From assembly GCA_964487415.1 (NCBI GenBank), contig CAZAPQ010000091.1, positions 1 to 42,271 of the forward strand: a DNA stretch of 42,271 nucleotides, read 5' to 3'. The notes under the pieces were generated by a model that was not told the DNA's origin, made no database searches, and saw only the letters and a program-made list of their open reading frames with translations. Within the stretch, counting starts at the first letter, position 1, and the number at the start of each line of letters is the position of its first letter. The stretch comes from DRVV01 sp964487415 (lineage in GTDB: Archaea; Thermoproteota; Bathyarchaeia; Bathyarchaeales; Bathycorpusculaceae). The translations under genes were made by a program, and so were the position numbers. Below, one piece after another: positions 15,604 through 24,056 of the stretch.

Positions 15604-16179
15604 ATGTCTCAAGATGTAACCTTTAAAGTTGGATCTGCAAAACTCCGCTTGGTTCAAGGCGACATAACCGAGATGGATGCTGATGCGATAGTGAATGCTG
15701 CTAACCCATCGCTTATGGGAGGCGGTGGAGTGGACGGTGCGATTCATAGGAAAGGAGGACCTAAAATCCTTGAGGAGTGCAAGCATATAAGGGAGACAAA
15801 ATATCCAAATGGTCTTCCAACAGGCAAGGCTGTTATAACCTCGGGAGGCAATCTAAAGGTAAAATATGTCATTCACACCGTAGGCCCGGTTTGGCGGGGA
15901 GGAAATAAGGGCGAAGCGGAACTGCTAGCTGAGGCTTATAGGAACTCCCTTAGGCTTGCTGTATCTATGGGACTAAAAACCATAGCGTTCCCATCAATAA
16001 GCACGGGTGCCTACGGTTATCCCATCGAAAAAGCTAGCATAGTGGCTATTTCCACACTTAAAGAATTCCTGGAAAGGGAAGATGGACTTGATGAGGTGGT
16101 TTTAGTCCTATACACAGGACGTGATTTTGAAATTTACAGAAGGGCTGCGGAGGAGATTATATCAAGCCAAAATCAGTAG
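15604..16179 (+). CDS. macro-domain protein (ADP-ribose or O-acetyl-ADP-ribose binding)
   Basis: The 191-residue product is a single macro domain of the MacroD-like group: QGDITEMDADAIVNAANPSL, then GGGGVDGAIHRKGG, VIHTVGPVW and SISTGAYGYP. These loops bind the ADP-ribose diphosphate, and such proteins remove ADP-ribose from proteins or hydrolyse O-acetyl-ADP-ribose. The ATG at 15604 is preferred because GGGGGA lies five bases upstream; a TTG at 15592 would overlap that site. It has its own TATA-like element (CTTTAAAATTC near 15561) and stands before the acyl-CoA dehydrogenase gene with a 32-base gap. Confidence 0.93.
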   Translation: MSQDVTFKVGSAKLRLVQGDITEMDADAIVNAANPSLMGGGGVDGAIHRKGGPKILEECKHIRETKYPNGLPTGKAVITSGGNLKVKYVIHTVGPVWRGGNKGEAELLAEAYRNSLRLAVSMGLKTIAFPSISTGAYGYPIEKASIVAISTLKEFLEREDGLDEVVLVLYTGRDFEIYRRAAEEIISSQNQ

Positions 16180-16211
16180 TTTAGAGGGCGCTTGGGATAG
16201 GGTATTAATTA

Positions 16212-17363
16212 ATGTTTGAATTGTCAACGGAGCAGATTAAAATTAAGAATGAGGCAAGGGAATTCTGCAAGAAGGAGTTTCGTCCAGAAATAGCCCTAGA
16301 ACTGGACAGAAAGGAGGAGTATCCCCTTGAAATATACAAGAAAGCCGCCAAACTTGGTTTAACATGCATTTCATTCCCAAGAGAATATGGCGGTCGTGGA
16401 TACGGATTCCTTGAAACCTGCCTTGTCGTTGAGGAAATGTGTAGGGCAGACTCAACCTTAGGTGCAGCTATTTCCACAGGTAATTATGGAAGCGACTTAA
16501 TTCTGGCTTATGGAACGGAGGAGCAGAAGGAAAAATACTTGCCGCCCATATGCAGGGGCGACTACATTTCAGCAGCAGCGTTTACAGAGCCCAATTCAGG
16601 TGGAAGCGATTTAACCCGCTTGAAAACCAGAGCCGAAAGGCATGCGGATACTTGGCTGATAAATGGAGATAAAACCTTTATTCTGAACGCCCCGCTGGCA
16701 GATTTCATAATGATCTTAGCGCAAACGGATCCAGAGGCAAACCCTCCATATAAGGGTGAAACTCTCTTCGTGGTAGAGAAAGGAACGCCGGGATTAGATG
16801 TAAGGAAACAGTCTGGAAAAATGGGCATCCGATGCTGTGTTACAGGCGATGTCACCCTAAGAAATGTCAAGGTCACGAATTGGAATATCATTGGCGAATT
16901 AAACAGGGGCTTTTATCATTCATTATCATTCTTCAATAAGTATCGAGTATTTGTAGCTGCCCAAGCTGTTGGAATGGCTCAAGGCGCTTGGGAGATAGCC
17001 TTTACCCACGCCGGTAAAAAGGAGGTTTCAGGCCAATCCCTTCTTGAACAACAGTCAATAGGCTGTCCCCTTGCGGAGATGGCCGCAAAAATAGAGGCTG
17101 CTAGGACTTTAACCTACAGAGCTGCAGGACTCATAGATGCGGGTAAAATGGATAGCATGCTGACGGCCATGGCTAAGCTTTACGCCAGCCGCATAGCTGT
17201 TGAAGTTACAGATTTCGCCATTCAAGTGCTCGGCGGTAAAGGATACTTCAGCGAGTACCGTGTAGAGCGGTATCATAGAGATGCAAAGGTAACGGAGATT
17301 TATGAGGGTACAAGCGAGATTCAAAGGCTTACAATCCTAAAGCATCTTTTAAAGAGACTGTAG
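16212..17363 (+). CDS. acyl-CoA dehydrogenase
   Basis: The enzyme is an FAD-dependent alpha-beta desaturase of acyl-CoA. The 383-residue product has the helical N-terminal domain, the FAD loop AAAFTEPNSGGSDLT, the middle beta domain WLINGDKTFILNA, and VLGGKGY near the end. The catalytic glutamate is E365 in the IYEGTSEIQR motif, the position used by short- and medium-chain members. Chain-length preference is not visible. It is followed after 72 bases by a thiolase and a DUF35 protein. No enoyl-CoA hydratase, hydroxyacyl-CoA dehydrogenase or electron-transfer flavoprotein is in the window. Confidence 0.95.
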   Translation: MFELSTEQIKIKNEAREFCKKEFRPEIALELDRKEEYPLEIYKKAAKLGLTCISFPREYGGRGYGFLETCLVVEEMCRADSTLGAAISTGNYGSDLILAYGTEEQKEKYLPPICRGDYISAAAFTEPNSGGSDLTRLKTRAERHADTWLINGDKTFILNAPLADFIMILAQTDPEANPPYKGETLFVVEKGTPGLDVRKQSGKMGIRCCVTGDVTLRNVKVTNWNIIGELNRGFYHSLSFFNKYRVFVAAQAVGMAQGAWEIAFTHAGKKEVSGQSLLEQQSIGCPLAEMAAKIEAARTLTYRAAGLIDAGKMDSMLTAMAKLYASRIAVEVTDFAIQVLGGKGYFSEYRVERYHRDAKVTEIYEGTSEIQRLTILKHLLKRL

Positions 17364-17435
17364 CCTTTTTCACAAATTTTAGACCTAAACCTTTATTCTG
17401 TGTTATCCCTCTACATCGTAAGGAGGATTTTCCCA

Positions 17436-18608
17436 TTGAAGAAAGTTGCAATAATCGGTGTGGGATCTTCAAGGTTCGGCGTGAGAAACGATGTTAACAT
17501 GGCTGAGCTTGTTTTTGAGGCCTTCAAGCCATCCGTAGAAGACGCCGGCATAAGTCCTAAAGATATAGAATTCTTAGCCTTCGGATCCGCAGGAGCGGGA
17601 GTTTGGTGCGAGGAATTCCTCCCGGCAGTTGTTGCTGCTGAGTACTGTGGGCTAACTGGAGCGGGCATCGTTAGATGCGAAGCAGCATGTGCAAGTGGCA
17701 GCGCATCGTTCTTGGCGGCATATTGGGCTGTGGCTTCAGGACAGGTGGACGTGGCTGCAGCTATAGGTTTTGAGAAAATGAGGCAGATATCAACTTCTGC
17801 GGCTATGGAATGGATTGGCAGGGCGGGCTATTACCTTTGGGAGTTCCATAACTTTGGCGCGACATTCCCTGCATATTATGCGCTTTACGCAAGGGCATAC
17901 ATGGACTTGTATGGAGCAACTGAAGAGGACTTAGCGTTGGTAGCCGTTAAGAATCATAAGTATGGCTCAATGAATCCTTTGGCTCATCTGCAGCGAAGGA
18001 TAACCGTGGAAGAAGTTCTAGCCTCCCCTGTTGTGGCTACCCCATTGAAACTTCTTGATTGCTGTCCAATATCCGACGGCGCTGTTTCCATAATAATTGC
18101 CTCCGAGGACAAACTCAAAGAGCTTAAAGTGGACACGCCTGTCTGGGTTGCAGGCGTTGGATACGCTTCCGAAACCGCAAGTATAGGCAAGAGGCCGGAA
18201 TATTTAGGCTTTAAATCCAGTGTTACCGCCGCTCAAAAAGCCTATAAAATGGCGAAAATAACCCCTGAGCAACTTGATTTAGCTGAGGTGCATGATTGTT
18301 TTACCATCGCTGAGATAATGGCCTATGAGGACTTAGGTTTCTGCAAAAAGGGCGAGGGCTATAAACTCCTCAGAGATGGGCAAACGGAGATAGGTGGAAA
18401 AATACCTGTAAACGTTGATGGCGGGTTAAAGGCTAAGGGACACCCAATAGGGGCTACGGGTTGCTCCATGATTTACGAGCTGACAAAACAGCTCAGAGAG
18501 GAAACCTCTAAGGAGAGGAGACAAGTGCCTATGAGGAACTATTTGGCTTTAGCCCACAACATTGGTGGGACTGGTCACTACTGTTATGTTACAGTTCTGA
18601 GGAGATAG
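17436..18608 (+). CDS. thiolase (acetyl-CoA acetyltransferase, SCP2-like group)
   Basis: The start is a TTG at 17436 with a perfect AGGAGG nine or ten bases before it; an in-frame GTG at 17400 lies upstream of that site and is rejected. The 390-residue product begins KKVAIIGVGSSRFG. The nucleophile is C85 in EAACASGSASF, with the later catalytic residues in LAEVHDCFTIAE, GGLKAKGHPIGATG and HNIGGTGHYCYV. The HDCF form is typical of the archaeal/SCP2-like branch, which works with a separate DUF35 partner, here the next gene two bases away. It condenses or cleaves ketoacyl-CoA. No HMG-CoA synthase is adjacent, so a mevalonate role is not supported by context. Confidence 0.93.
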   Translation: MKKVAIIGVGSSRFGVRNDVNMAELVFEAFKPSVEDAGISPKDIEFLAFGSAGAGVWCEEFLPAVVAAEYCGLTGAGIVRCEAACASGSASFLAAYWAVASGQVDVAAAIGFEKMRQISTSAAMEWIGRAGYYLWEFHNFGATFPAYYALYARAYMDLYGATEEDLALVAVKNHKYGSMNPLAHLQRRITVEEVLASPVVATPLKLLDCCPISDGAVSIIIASEDKLKELKVDTPVWVAGVGYASETASIGKRPEYLGFKSSVTAAQKAYKMAKITPEQLDLAEVHDCFTIAEIMAYEDLGFCKKGEGYKLLRDGQTEIGGKIPVNVDGGLKAKGHPIGATGCSMIYELTKQLREETSKERRQVPMRNYLALAHNIGGTGHYCYVTVLRR

Positions 18609-18610
18609 GG

Positions 18611-19045
18611 ATGACTGAGAAGCTTCCATTCATAAAGTCTAGGGAGATAAGGGTTGTTCACGAAATTCCATTAGGTAGAATTCAAAGGTTCTGGGAAGAA
18701 CTGAAAAAAGGAAAGGTTTTGGCCACGAAATGCCAGAGGTGCGGTGCCCTTTATTTTCCGCCAGCTTCGGATTGCTCAAAATGTTTGGCTTCAAACATGG
18801 ATTGGGTAGAACTGAGCGGCGAGGCAATTATAAAAACCTTCACGTATGTGAGCGTTAGGCCTGAAACCTTCCAGCAAACAATGCCTTACATGTTGGCTGT
18901 TGGAGAGCTCAAAGAGGGCGTCAGGGTGCTGGCATGGCTTGTAGGTGTAAATCCCTCTAATGTCAAAGTTGGAATGAAGGTTAAACTTGTCGCAAAAATA
19001 ACTCCTGAGGGAAATCCCATTTATGAGTTTGTTCCGCTAGAGTAA
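18611..19045 (+). CDS. DUF35 OB-fold/zinc-ribbon acyl-CoA partner protein
   Basis: The 144-residue product has a short helix, a rubredoxin-like zinc ribbon (CQRCGALYFPPASDCSKC, about 37-54) and an OB-fold beta barrel (GEAIIKTFTYVSV to the end). In archaea such proteins bridge thiolase and HMG-CoA synthase and pass the CoA-bound intermediate. Here it follows the thiolase by two bases, so it is very probably its partner. It ends six bases from the convergent radical SAM gene. Confidence 0.93.
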   Translation: MTEKLPFIKSREIRVVHEIPLGRIQRFWEELKKGKVLATKCQRCGALYFPPASDCSKCLASNMDWVELSGEAIIKTFTYVSVRPETFQQTMPYMLAVGELKEGVRVLAWLVGVNPSNVKVGMKVKLVAKITPEGNPIYEFVPLE

Positions 19046-19051
19046 AATGGG

Positions 19052-20581
19052 CTAGACTGGTTCGTTTATTTTCTTCCCAACCTTCGTCATCCACTCGTTT
19101 ATGGGAATTGCAAATTGTTTCTCAACCTGGCTTCTGTATATGCTGTTGTAGGTGCAGAAGGATCGCACTTTACCATCTGGAGTAGCATAGTGAATCACGC
19201 ATCTTTGGACGCGGTCTAAGTCGAAGTTCCATGGATCCATGAAGTGCATTATTCCAATCATCACTATTCGCCGCATAAACTTTCCAAGGGCCTCATAGCT
19301 TCCCTTAGTTATAACGTCCTTTAACAGCCCTCTTACCAATGGGGACTTGACCATGGGTAGAAACTCAAGCAGCTTCACTCTGGCAGCTGTTTTTTTGCCC
19401 TTTACACCCGAATAATATATTTCCCAAAAGATTTCAGCGAATCGATCCACATCCAAATATTGTGTTATTGGCTTGTATGCCCCAGAATTTTCTACAACAA
19501 GGAAGGTTGCGGCTCCACACATGGGGTTCATTGTGAACTCTGGGTAAATCCTGTTTTTGAGGATTTCCATGCCCTTAGAAACTGGAAGCGGCCAATCAAC
19601 AGGCCTCCAGTCATTTCTGGTAATAACCCCGTTAGTCTGTTCCTCAATTAATTTGATGGCATCCGGCACTGTTATGCGCATTTTACGCATCTCCTCCCTG
19701 CGGGCTCTCCCAGCCATCGAGATAGGCTGGATATTAATGCATCTTACGACATCATGATTCTCTACAGCATAGTCAATTATGCTGCCCAAGTCCTTGTCAT
19801 TGACACCGCGGGCTAAGGTGACCACGAGAACAATCGAGTCCAAGCCAAGTTTCCGGGCGTTTTCTATAACCCTATGCTTGATTGGTACAAGATCTGTTCT
19901 CCCACGGGTTTTCCTATAAATTTCCTCCCTTAAACCATCAAACTGAAGATAAAGGGTGCTCACGCCAGCATCCAATAACCTCTTAAAGTATTCTATGTCA
20001 TTAGCCAAGCGCAAGCCGTTCGTGTTAACTTCAACATGGGTTATCCCGGCCTTTTTGGCCTCAGCCACAAGACTCGGCAAGTCCTCTCTAAGGGTTGATT
20101 CACCGCCGCTGAATTGAAGGGAATTGCATGCCCAAGGCTTATTGCTTCTAAGAAGACGTATCATTTCAACAACTTGATTGTATGTTGGCTCGTAAACATA
20201 ATTTACTGCGCCCGCATGGGCAAAACAGACCGGGCAGGCCATGTTGCATCTATTTGTAACGTCTATTATGCCCAATATGGTGTGGGACATATGCTGGGGA
20301 CACAATCCACAGTCGAAGGGGCAGCCATTGCTGAACTTTGTATGAGGGTTCTGTAGTCCTGCCCCTGTGTATTTTGCGGCATACCAGTTCTTGTAGAACC
20401 ACTTGAAGAGTTCCGCGTCACCCCAGTAAACATCCTCAAATTTTCCATGCTCTGGACATGTTTTCTCAAGATAAATTACGCCATTATCCTCAAAGATCCT
20501 CATGGGAATTCTTTTCATGCATTCTGGACATAGGCTGGTGGAATATTTTTCAAACATGTTGGAAGCTTCGGTTCCCTCCAT
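19052..20581 (-). CDS. tes: radical SAM enzyme, probable tetraether lipid synthase (Tes)
   Basis: The 509-residue product from the ATG at 20581 (a longer frame would overlap the divergent gene) closely resembles the MJ0619/Tes family, which joins two archaeol chains to make tetraether membrane lipids. The radical SAM motif is C112-x3-C116-x2-C119 in DVTNRCNMACPVCFA. Extra cysteines at C18, C21 and C42 (CPEC, TCPEHG) and C87, C91 and C94 (NGCPFDCGLC) match the family's added iron-sulfur or metal sites. SLQFSGGESTLREDLP, VNTNGLRLAND and LYLQFDGL are core radical SAM elements. ATG 20557 is a second possible start. Family assignment is from memory of motifs and not searched. If right, the organism makes GDGT lipids. 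Confidence 0.82.
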   Translation of the reverse strand: MEGTEASNMFEKYSTSLCPECMKRIPMRIFEDNGVIYLEKTCPEHGKFEDVYWGDAELFKWFYKNWYAAKYTGAGLQNPHTKFSNGCPFDCGLCPQHMSHTILGIIDVTNRCNMACPVCFAHAGAVNYVYEPTYNQVVEMIRLLRSNKPWACNSLQFSGGESTLREDLPSLVAEAKKAGITHVEVNTNGLRLANDIEYFKRLLDAGVSTLYLQFDGLREEIYRKTRGRTDLVPIKHRVIENARKLGLDSIVLVVTLARGVNDKDLGSIIDYAVENHDVVRCINIQPISMAGRARREEMRKMRITVPDAIKLIEEQTNGVITRNDWRPVDWPLPVSKGMEILKNRIYPEFTMNPMCGAATFLVVENSGAYKPITQYLDVDRFAEIFWEIYYSGVKGKKTAARVKLLEFLPMVKSPLVRGLLKDVITKGSYEALGKFMRRIVMIGIMHFMDPWNFDLDRVQRCVIHYATPDGKVRSFCTYNSIYRSQVEKQFAIPINEWMTKVGKKINEPV

Positions 20582-20675
20582 TATAATCGTGCCTCTAGAT
20601 TTACGTGAAAATATGGGGTATTGGATAACATATTTTAAACTTTTCATAATTTTAATATGGTGAAAAGGTGAAGAA
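20582..20675. promoter_or_regulatory. divergent promoter region of tes and the TrmB gene
   Basis: On the minus strand TTTAAAATATG (about 20628-20640) is a fitting TATA box for tes, giving a leader of about 25-30 bases. On the plus strand ATTTTAATATGG (about 20649-20660) can serve the TrmB gene, whose AGGTGA lies close to its ATG. The two promoters are within 30 bases of each other, so one bound regulator could affect both. Confidence 0.5.
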
Positions 20676-21416
20676 ATGAGCTTGAAGGCACATAAGGTAT
20701 TAAGAAGGATGGGCCTCACCCAATATGAGGCTGAAGCATATCTTCTACTCCTTGACAAAGGTCCATTGACTGCCAAACAACTCAGCCTTGGCGCCCAAAT
20801 ACCCTACTCAAAAGTCTATGAGGTACTTTCGGGTTTAGAGAAAAAGGGTTGGATAGACGTCCAGGGAAAAAGGCCGAGTAAATACCTGCCAAAATCCCCG
20901 GAAATCGCCGTGAAAAATATGAGGAGTTCCTTTGAAAGCGAGTGGTCACGGTGGGAGCGGATTATAACAGACGAGCTTGTTCCACTCTATGAAAAATTGA
21001 AGATCAGAGAGAAATATGACATCTGGATAATAAAGGGAGCAATGCAAATATTTTCCAAGTTCAAGGAAATGATTAAAGGATGCAGGCAGGAGATGTTGAT
21101 AGCTTTTCCCTATATCTCCGAGGAGCTGCTAATGGACTTTTACCAGCTAGTCCGACTCTTGGCAGGTAAAATACGCCTATGCTTTATGGTCTGTAAGGGT
21201 ATTAACGAAAATGTCTATAAGACCCTTTCAAATATAGGCGAGGTTAAGTTTCGTGACAAAATGTTCGGCGGAGGCGCCATCTCGGACAGTAGGGAAGTGC
21301 TCCTCCTATTCAGCGATGAAAAAGGCGAGGTGACCGCCATATGGTCAGATCACCCTGGACTTGCAGGACTAGCCAAAGACTACTTTAACTACTTATGGCG
21401 TGAGTCGGTAGCATAA
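20676..21416 (+). CDS. TrmB-family transcriptional regulator
   Basis: The 246-residue product has an N-terminal winged helix-turn-helix of the TrmB type (ALKVLRRMGLTQYEAEAYLLL-like start, then PYSKVYEVLSGLEKKGWI), followed by a linker helix and a phospholipase D-like C-terminal domain common to TrmB regulators. In other archaea members sense sugars or metabolites; the ligand here is unknown. It is transcribed divergently from the tes-like gene with a 94-base shared promoter, so it may control tes or itself. AGGTGA precedes the ATG at the usual distance. Confidence 0.9.
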   Translation: MSLKAHKVLRRMGLTQYEAEAYLLLLDKGPLTAKQLSLGAQIPYSKVYEVLSGLEKKGWIDVQGKRPSKYLPKSPEIAVKNMRSSFESEWSRWERIITDELVPLYEKLKIREKYDIWIIKGAMQIFSKFKEMIKGCRQEMLIAFPYISEELLMDFYQLVRLLAGKIRLCFMVCKGINENVYKTLSNIGEVKFRDKMFGGGAISDSREVLLLFSDEKGEVTAIWSDHPGLAGLAKDYFNYLWRESVA

Positions 21417-21472
21417 ACCTTAAGGGAGTCAGCCCGTTTGTTAAGCCAATCTGAAAATAGAGATGGCGACAT

Positions 21473-23746
21473 TTGCGGATAAGGGTTAGGGTAAGTGGAA
21501 TAGTTCAAGGAGTTGGCTTCCGCCCCTTCATCTATCGGACAGCTGTAGAGAACGGTTTAAGGGGCTATGTAAAAAACATGGGTGATGCAGGGGTAGAAAT
21601 ACTTCTTGAGGGAGACAGCGAAGCCATAAAAAACTTTTTAGGAAATCTAAGGGATAAAAAGCCGCCCCTAGCAAAAATTCATGAAGTTATAGTGACAGAG
21701 CTTGGCGGTGAAAACCAGTACAAAGATTTCATAATACATAAAAGCTCGGAGGAGGCGGAGCTTTCAGGATCCGTTATTCCTCCAGACATAGCCATCTGTA
21801 ACGAGTGCCTAAAAGAGCTTAAAGACAAGGATAACCCCAGACATGACTATTTCTTCATAACATGCACCGACTGCGGCCCACGATTCACGATAATATACAG
21901 GCTACCCTACGACCGTGAAAACACGACCATGCGGGACTTTCCCATGTGCAGCTTCTGCCAAAGCGAGTATAAGGATCCATTGAACAGGCGCTTTCATGCC
22001 CAGACGGTGGCATGTCCAAAATGCGGCCCGAAAGCCTATTTAACCACAAATAGAGGCGAACTGATTCCACATGAAGACCCCATAAGGGAAGCGGGAAAGC
22101 TGATCTCAGAGGGTTTTATCGTAGCCATTAAGGGATATGGGGGCTTCCACGTTGCAGCTTCCACAATCAGGGACGAGCCGCTCATAAGGCTCAGAGGGGC
22201 TAAGCATAGGAGACAAAAGCCCTTCGCTATCATGGCAAGAAGTCTGGAAGCTGTAAAAACTTTTGCAGAAGTAACCTCTGAAGAGGCCGCGGTTCTAGAA
22301 TCCCACACCCGCCCTATAGTTTTACTTAACAAAAGCATAGACTATTATCTATCCGAGCTTGTGGCCCCTGGGCTGCATAATATTGGAGTTATGCTTCCAT
22401 ACACTGGGATGCACTATCTACTTTTCGACAAGGTGAATGACCCAGCCTTTGTCATGACAAGCGCAAACCCTCCCAACCAGCCTATAGTTAAAGATGATCA
22501 AGAAGCTATACATGTTATGGGGGATATTGTTGATTACTTTCTCTTTCACAATAGACAAATTGCCTATAGATGCGACGATTCCGTGGTGCGGCTTCATGGA
22601 GATAAAACCATATTTATTAGGCGATCAAGAGGATTCGCTCCAGCGCCTGTTATCCTGAAAAATAAGGCTAAAAAATGCGTTTTAGCTGTTGGCGGGGAGT
22701 TAAACAACACCGCATGCATATTGCTTGGAGAGAAGGCTTTTCTTTCTCAGCACATTGGAGATGTTGAAAACATTGAAACTAGAAACTTCCTTAAAGAGGC
22801 GGCGTATCATTTAATTCACCTAACAAACAGCAAAATAGAGGCAATTGTATGCGACTTACACCCTAAATTCACAACAACAAAACTTGCCCAGGAAATGGCT
22901 GAAGAAAACCGCTGGCAACTCATCCAAGTACAGCATCACTACGCTCATGTTGCAGCTTTGATGGCTGAACATAATCTGGAAGAGATTGTCGGCATCTGCT
23001 GCGACGGCTATGGCTATGGCATTGACGGCGAAGCATGGGGTGGTGAAATAATCCTAGGTTCCATGAACCCCATGATTTTTAAACGTCTTTCACATCTTGA
23101 AAAGCAACCCCTTTTAGGCGGGGATTTAGCCACACGCTATCCATTACGGATGGCCGCGGGTATTCTGTATAAAAAATTAAGCATAAAAGATTGGCTGATG
23201 CAGAACTGGAAATATTTTCCCCACGGGGAAAAAGAGGTTGAGCTTATACTTCAACAACTTGAAAGGGGATATAACATTCCAAAAACCACGAGTTGTGGAA
23301 GAGTGTTGGATGCTGTTGCGGCAATTCTAAATATATGCCATGAGCGCACCTATGAAGGTGAACCTGCAATGAAACTTGAATCCGCTGCTCTTAAAGGTAA
23401 AAACGTCTTGAAAATGGAGCCCATAGTGGAAGGCAATGTGTTGAATACAAGCGAAATGGTTTTAGAAATATTCGAAAATCGTCGAAAGCATAGTGTAGCC
23501 GATTTGGCTTTTTCCGTGCATGCTTATTTAGCCAAGGGCTTGGCAACACTAGCTGTGGAAAGGGCATTAGAAAATGGAGTGAGAACAATAGGCTTCTCGG
23601 GTGGTGTAGCCTATAACCAGATTTTCACTGATGTTATAAGGAGAGTTGTTGAGGCTGCTGGCTTACGCTTTGTGATGCATGAAGCTGTTCCGCCAGGCGA
23701 CGGGGGCTTATCCTTCGGCCAGGCCGTTTTCGGAGGATTTTTTTGA
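21473..23746 (+). CDS. hypF: hydrogenase maturation carbamoyltransferase HypF
   Basis: HypF makes the carbamoyl group that becomes the cyanide ligands of NiFe hydrogenase. The 757-residue product shows the full order: acylphosphatase domain (GIVQGVGFRPFIYR, R17, N35), two zinc fingers (C109-x2-C112, C131-x2-C134, C159-x2-C162, C181-x2-C184), a YrdC-like domain (KPFAIMARS, HTRPIVLL) and a Kae1-like domain (HHYAHVAALMAEH near 490, SGGVAYNQIF). The TTG start at 21473 is read directly from the family N-terminus. HypC follows 54 bases later. Confidence 0.97.
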   Translation: MRIRVRVSGIVQGVGFRPFIYRTAVENGLRGYVKNMGDAGVEILLEGDSEAIKNFLGNLRDKKPPLAKIHEVIVTELGGENQYKDFIIHKSSEEAELSGSVIPPDIAICNECLKELKDKDNPRHDYFFITCTDCGPRFTIIYRLPYDRENTTMRDFPMCSFCQSEYKDPLNRRFHAQTVACPKCGPKAYLTTNRGELIPHEDPIREAGKLISEGFIVAIKGYGGFHVAASTIRDEPLIRLRGAKHRRQKPFAIMARSLEAVKTFAEVTSEEAAVLESHTRPIVLLNKSIDYYLSELVAPGLHNIGVMLPYTGMHYLLFDKVNDPAFVMTSANPPNQPIVKDDQEAIHVMGDIVDYFLFHNRQIAYRCDDSVVRLHGDKTIFIRRSRGFAPAPVILKNKAKKCVLAVGGELNNTACILLGEKAFLSQHIGDVENIETRNFLKEAAYHLIHLTNSKIEAIVCDLHPKFTTTKLAQEMAEENRWQLIQVQHHYAHVAALMAEHNLEEIVGICCDGYGYGIDGEAWGGEIILGSMNPMIFKRLSHLEKQPLLGGDLATRYPLRMAAGILYKKLSIKDWLMQNWKYFPHGEKEVELILQQLERGYNIPKTTSCGRVLDAVAAILNICHERTYEGEPAMKLESAALKGKNVLKMEPIVEGNVLNTSEMVLEIFENRRKHSVADLAFSVHAYLAKGLATLAVERALENGVRTIGFSGGVAYNQIFTDVIRRVVEAAGLRFVMHEAVPPGDGGLSFGQAVFGGFF

Positions 23747-23800
23747 CAGTTAAACCATAACAATTTTATCGGGGCTTCACGTTGCTTATTGTGATAACCC

Positions 23801-24031
23801 ATGTGTTTAGCGGTTCCCGCCAAAGTCTTAAGAGTAGATGGCGACAAGGCAAAAGTGGACTTCGGCGAGGGTGTACTAAGGGAAGTGGACGTGACCCTTG
23901 TAGATGCCAAAGTAGGCGATTATGTTTTGGTCCACGCTGGCTACGCCATCCAAAAATTAAGCCCTGAAGAAGCCATGGAAACCCTTCGCCTCTGGAGCGA
24001 GATTCTGGAGGCTGAATACAAGCCAGAGTAG
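23801..24031 (+). CDS. hypC: hydrogenase maturation chaperone HypC
   Basis: HypC carries the iron with its cyanide and CO ligands between HypD and the large subunit of hydrogenase. The 76-residue product starts MCLAVPAKVLRVDGDKA, with the essential Cys2, and contains GDYVLVHAGYAIQKL, both invariant features. Length is typical. It lies 54 bases after hypF and 25 before hypD, and a TATA-like CAATTTTATC lies just upstream, so a separate promoter is possible. Confidence 0.97.
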   Translation: MCLAVPAKVLRVDGDKAKVDFGEGVLREVDVTLVDAKVGDYVLVHAGYAIQKLSPEEAMETLRLWSEILEAEYKPE

Positions 24032-24056
24032 TGAACCCCTAAGTCGTTGAGCTAAG

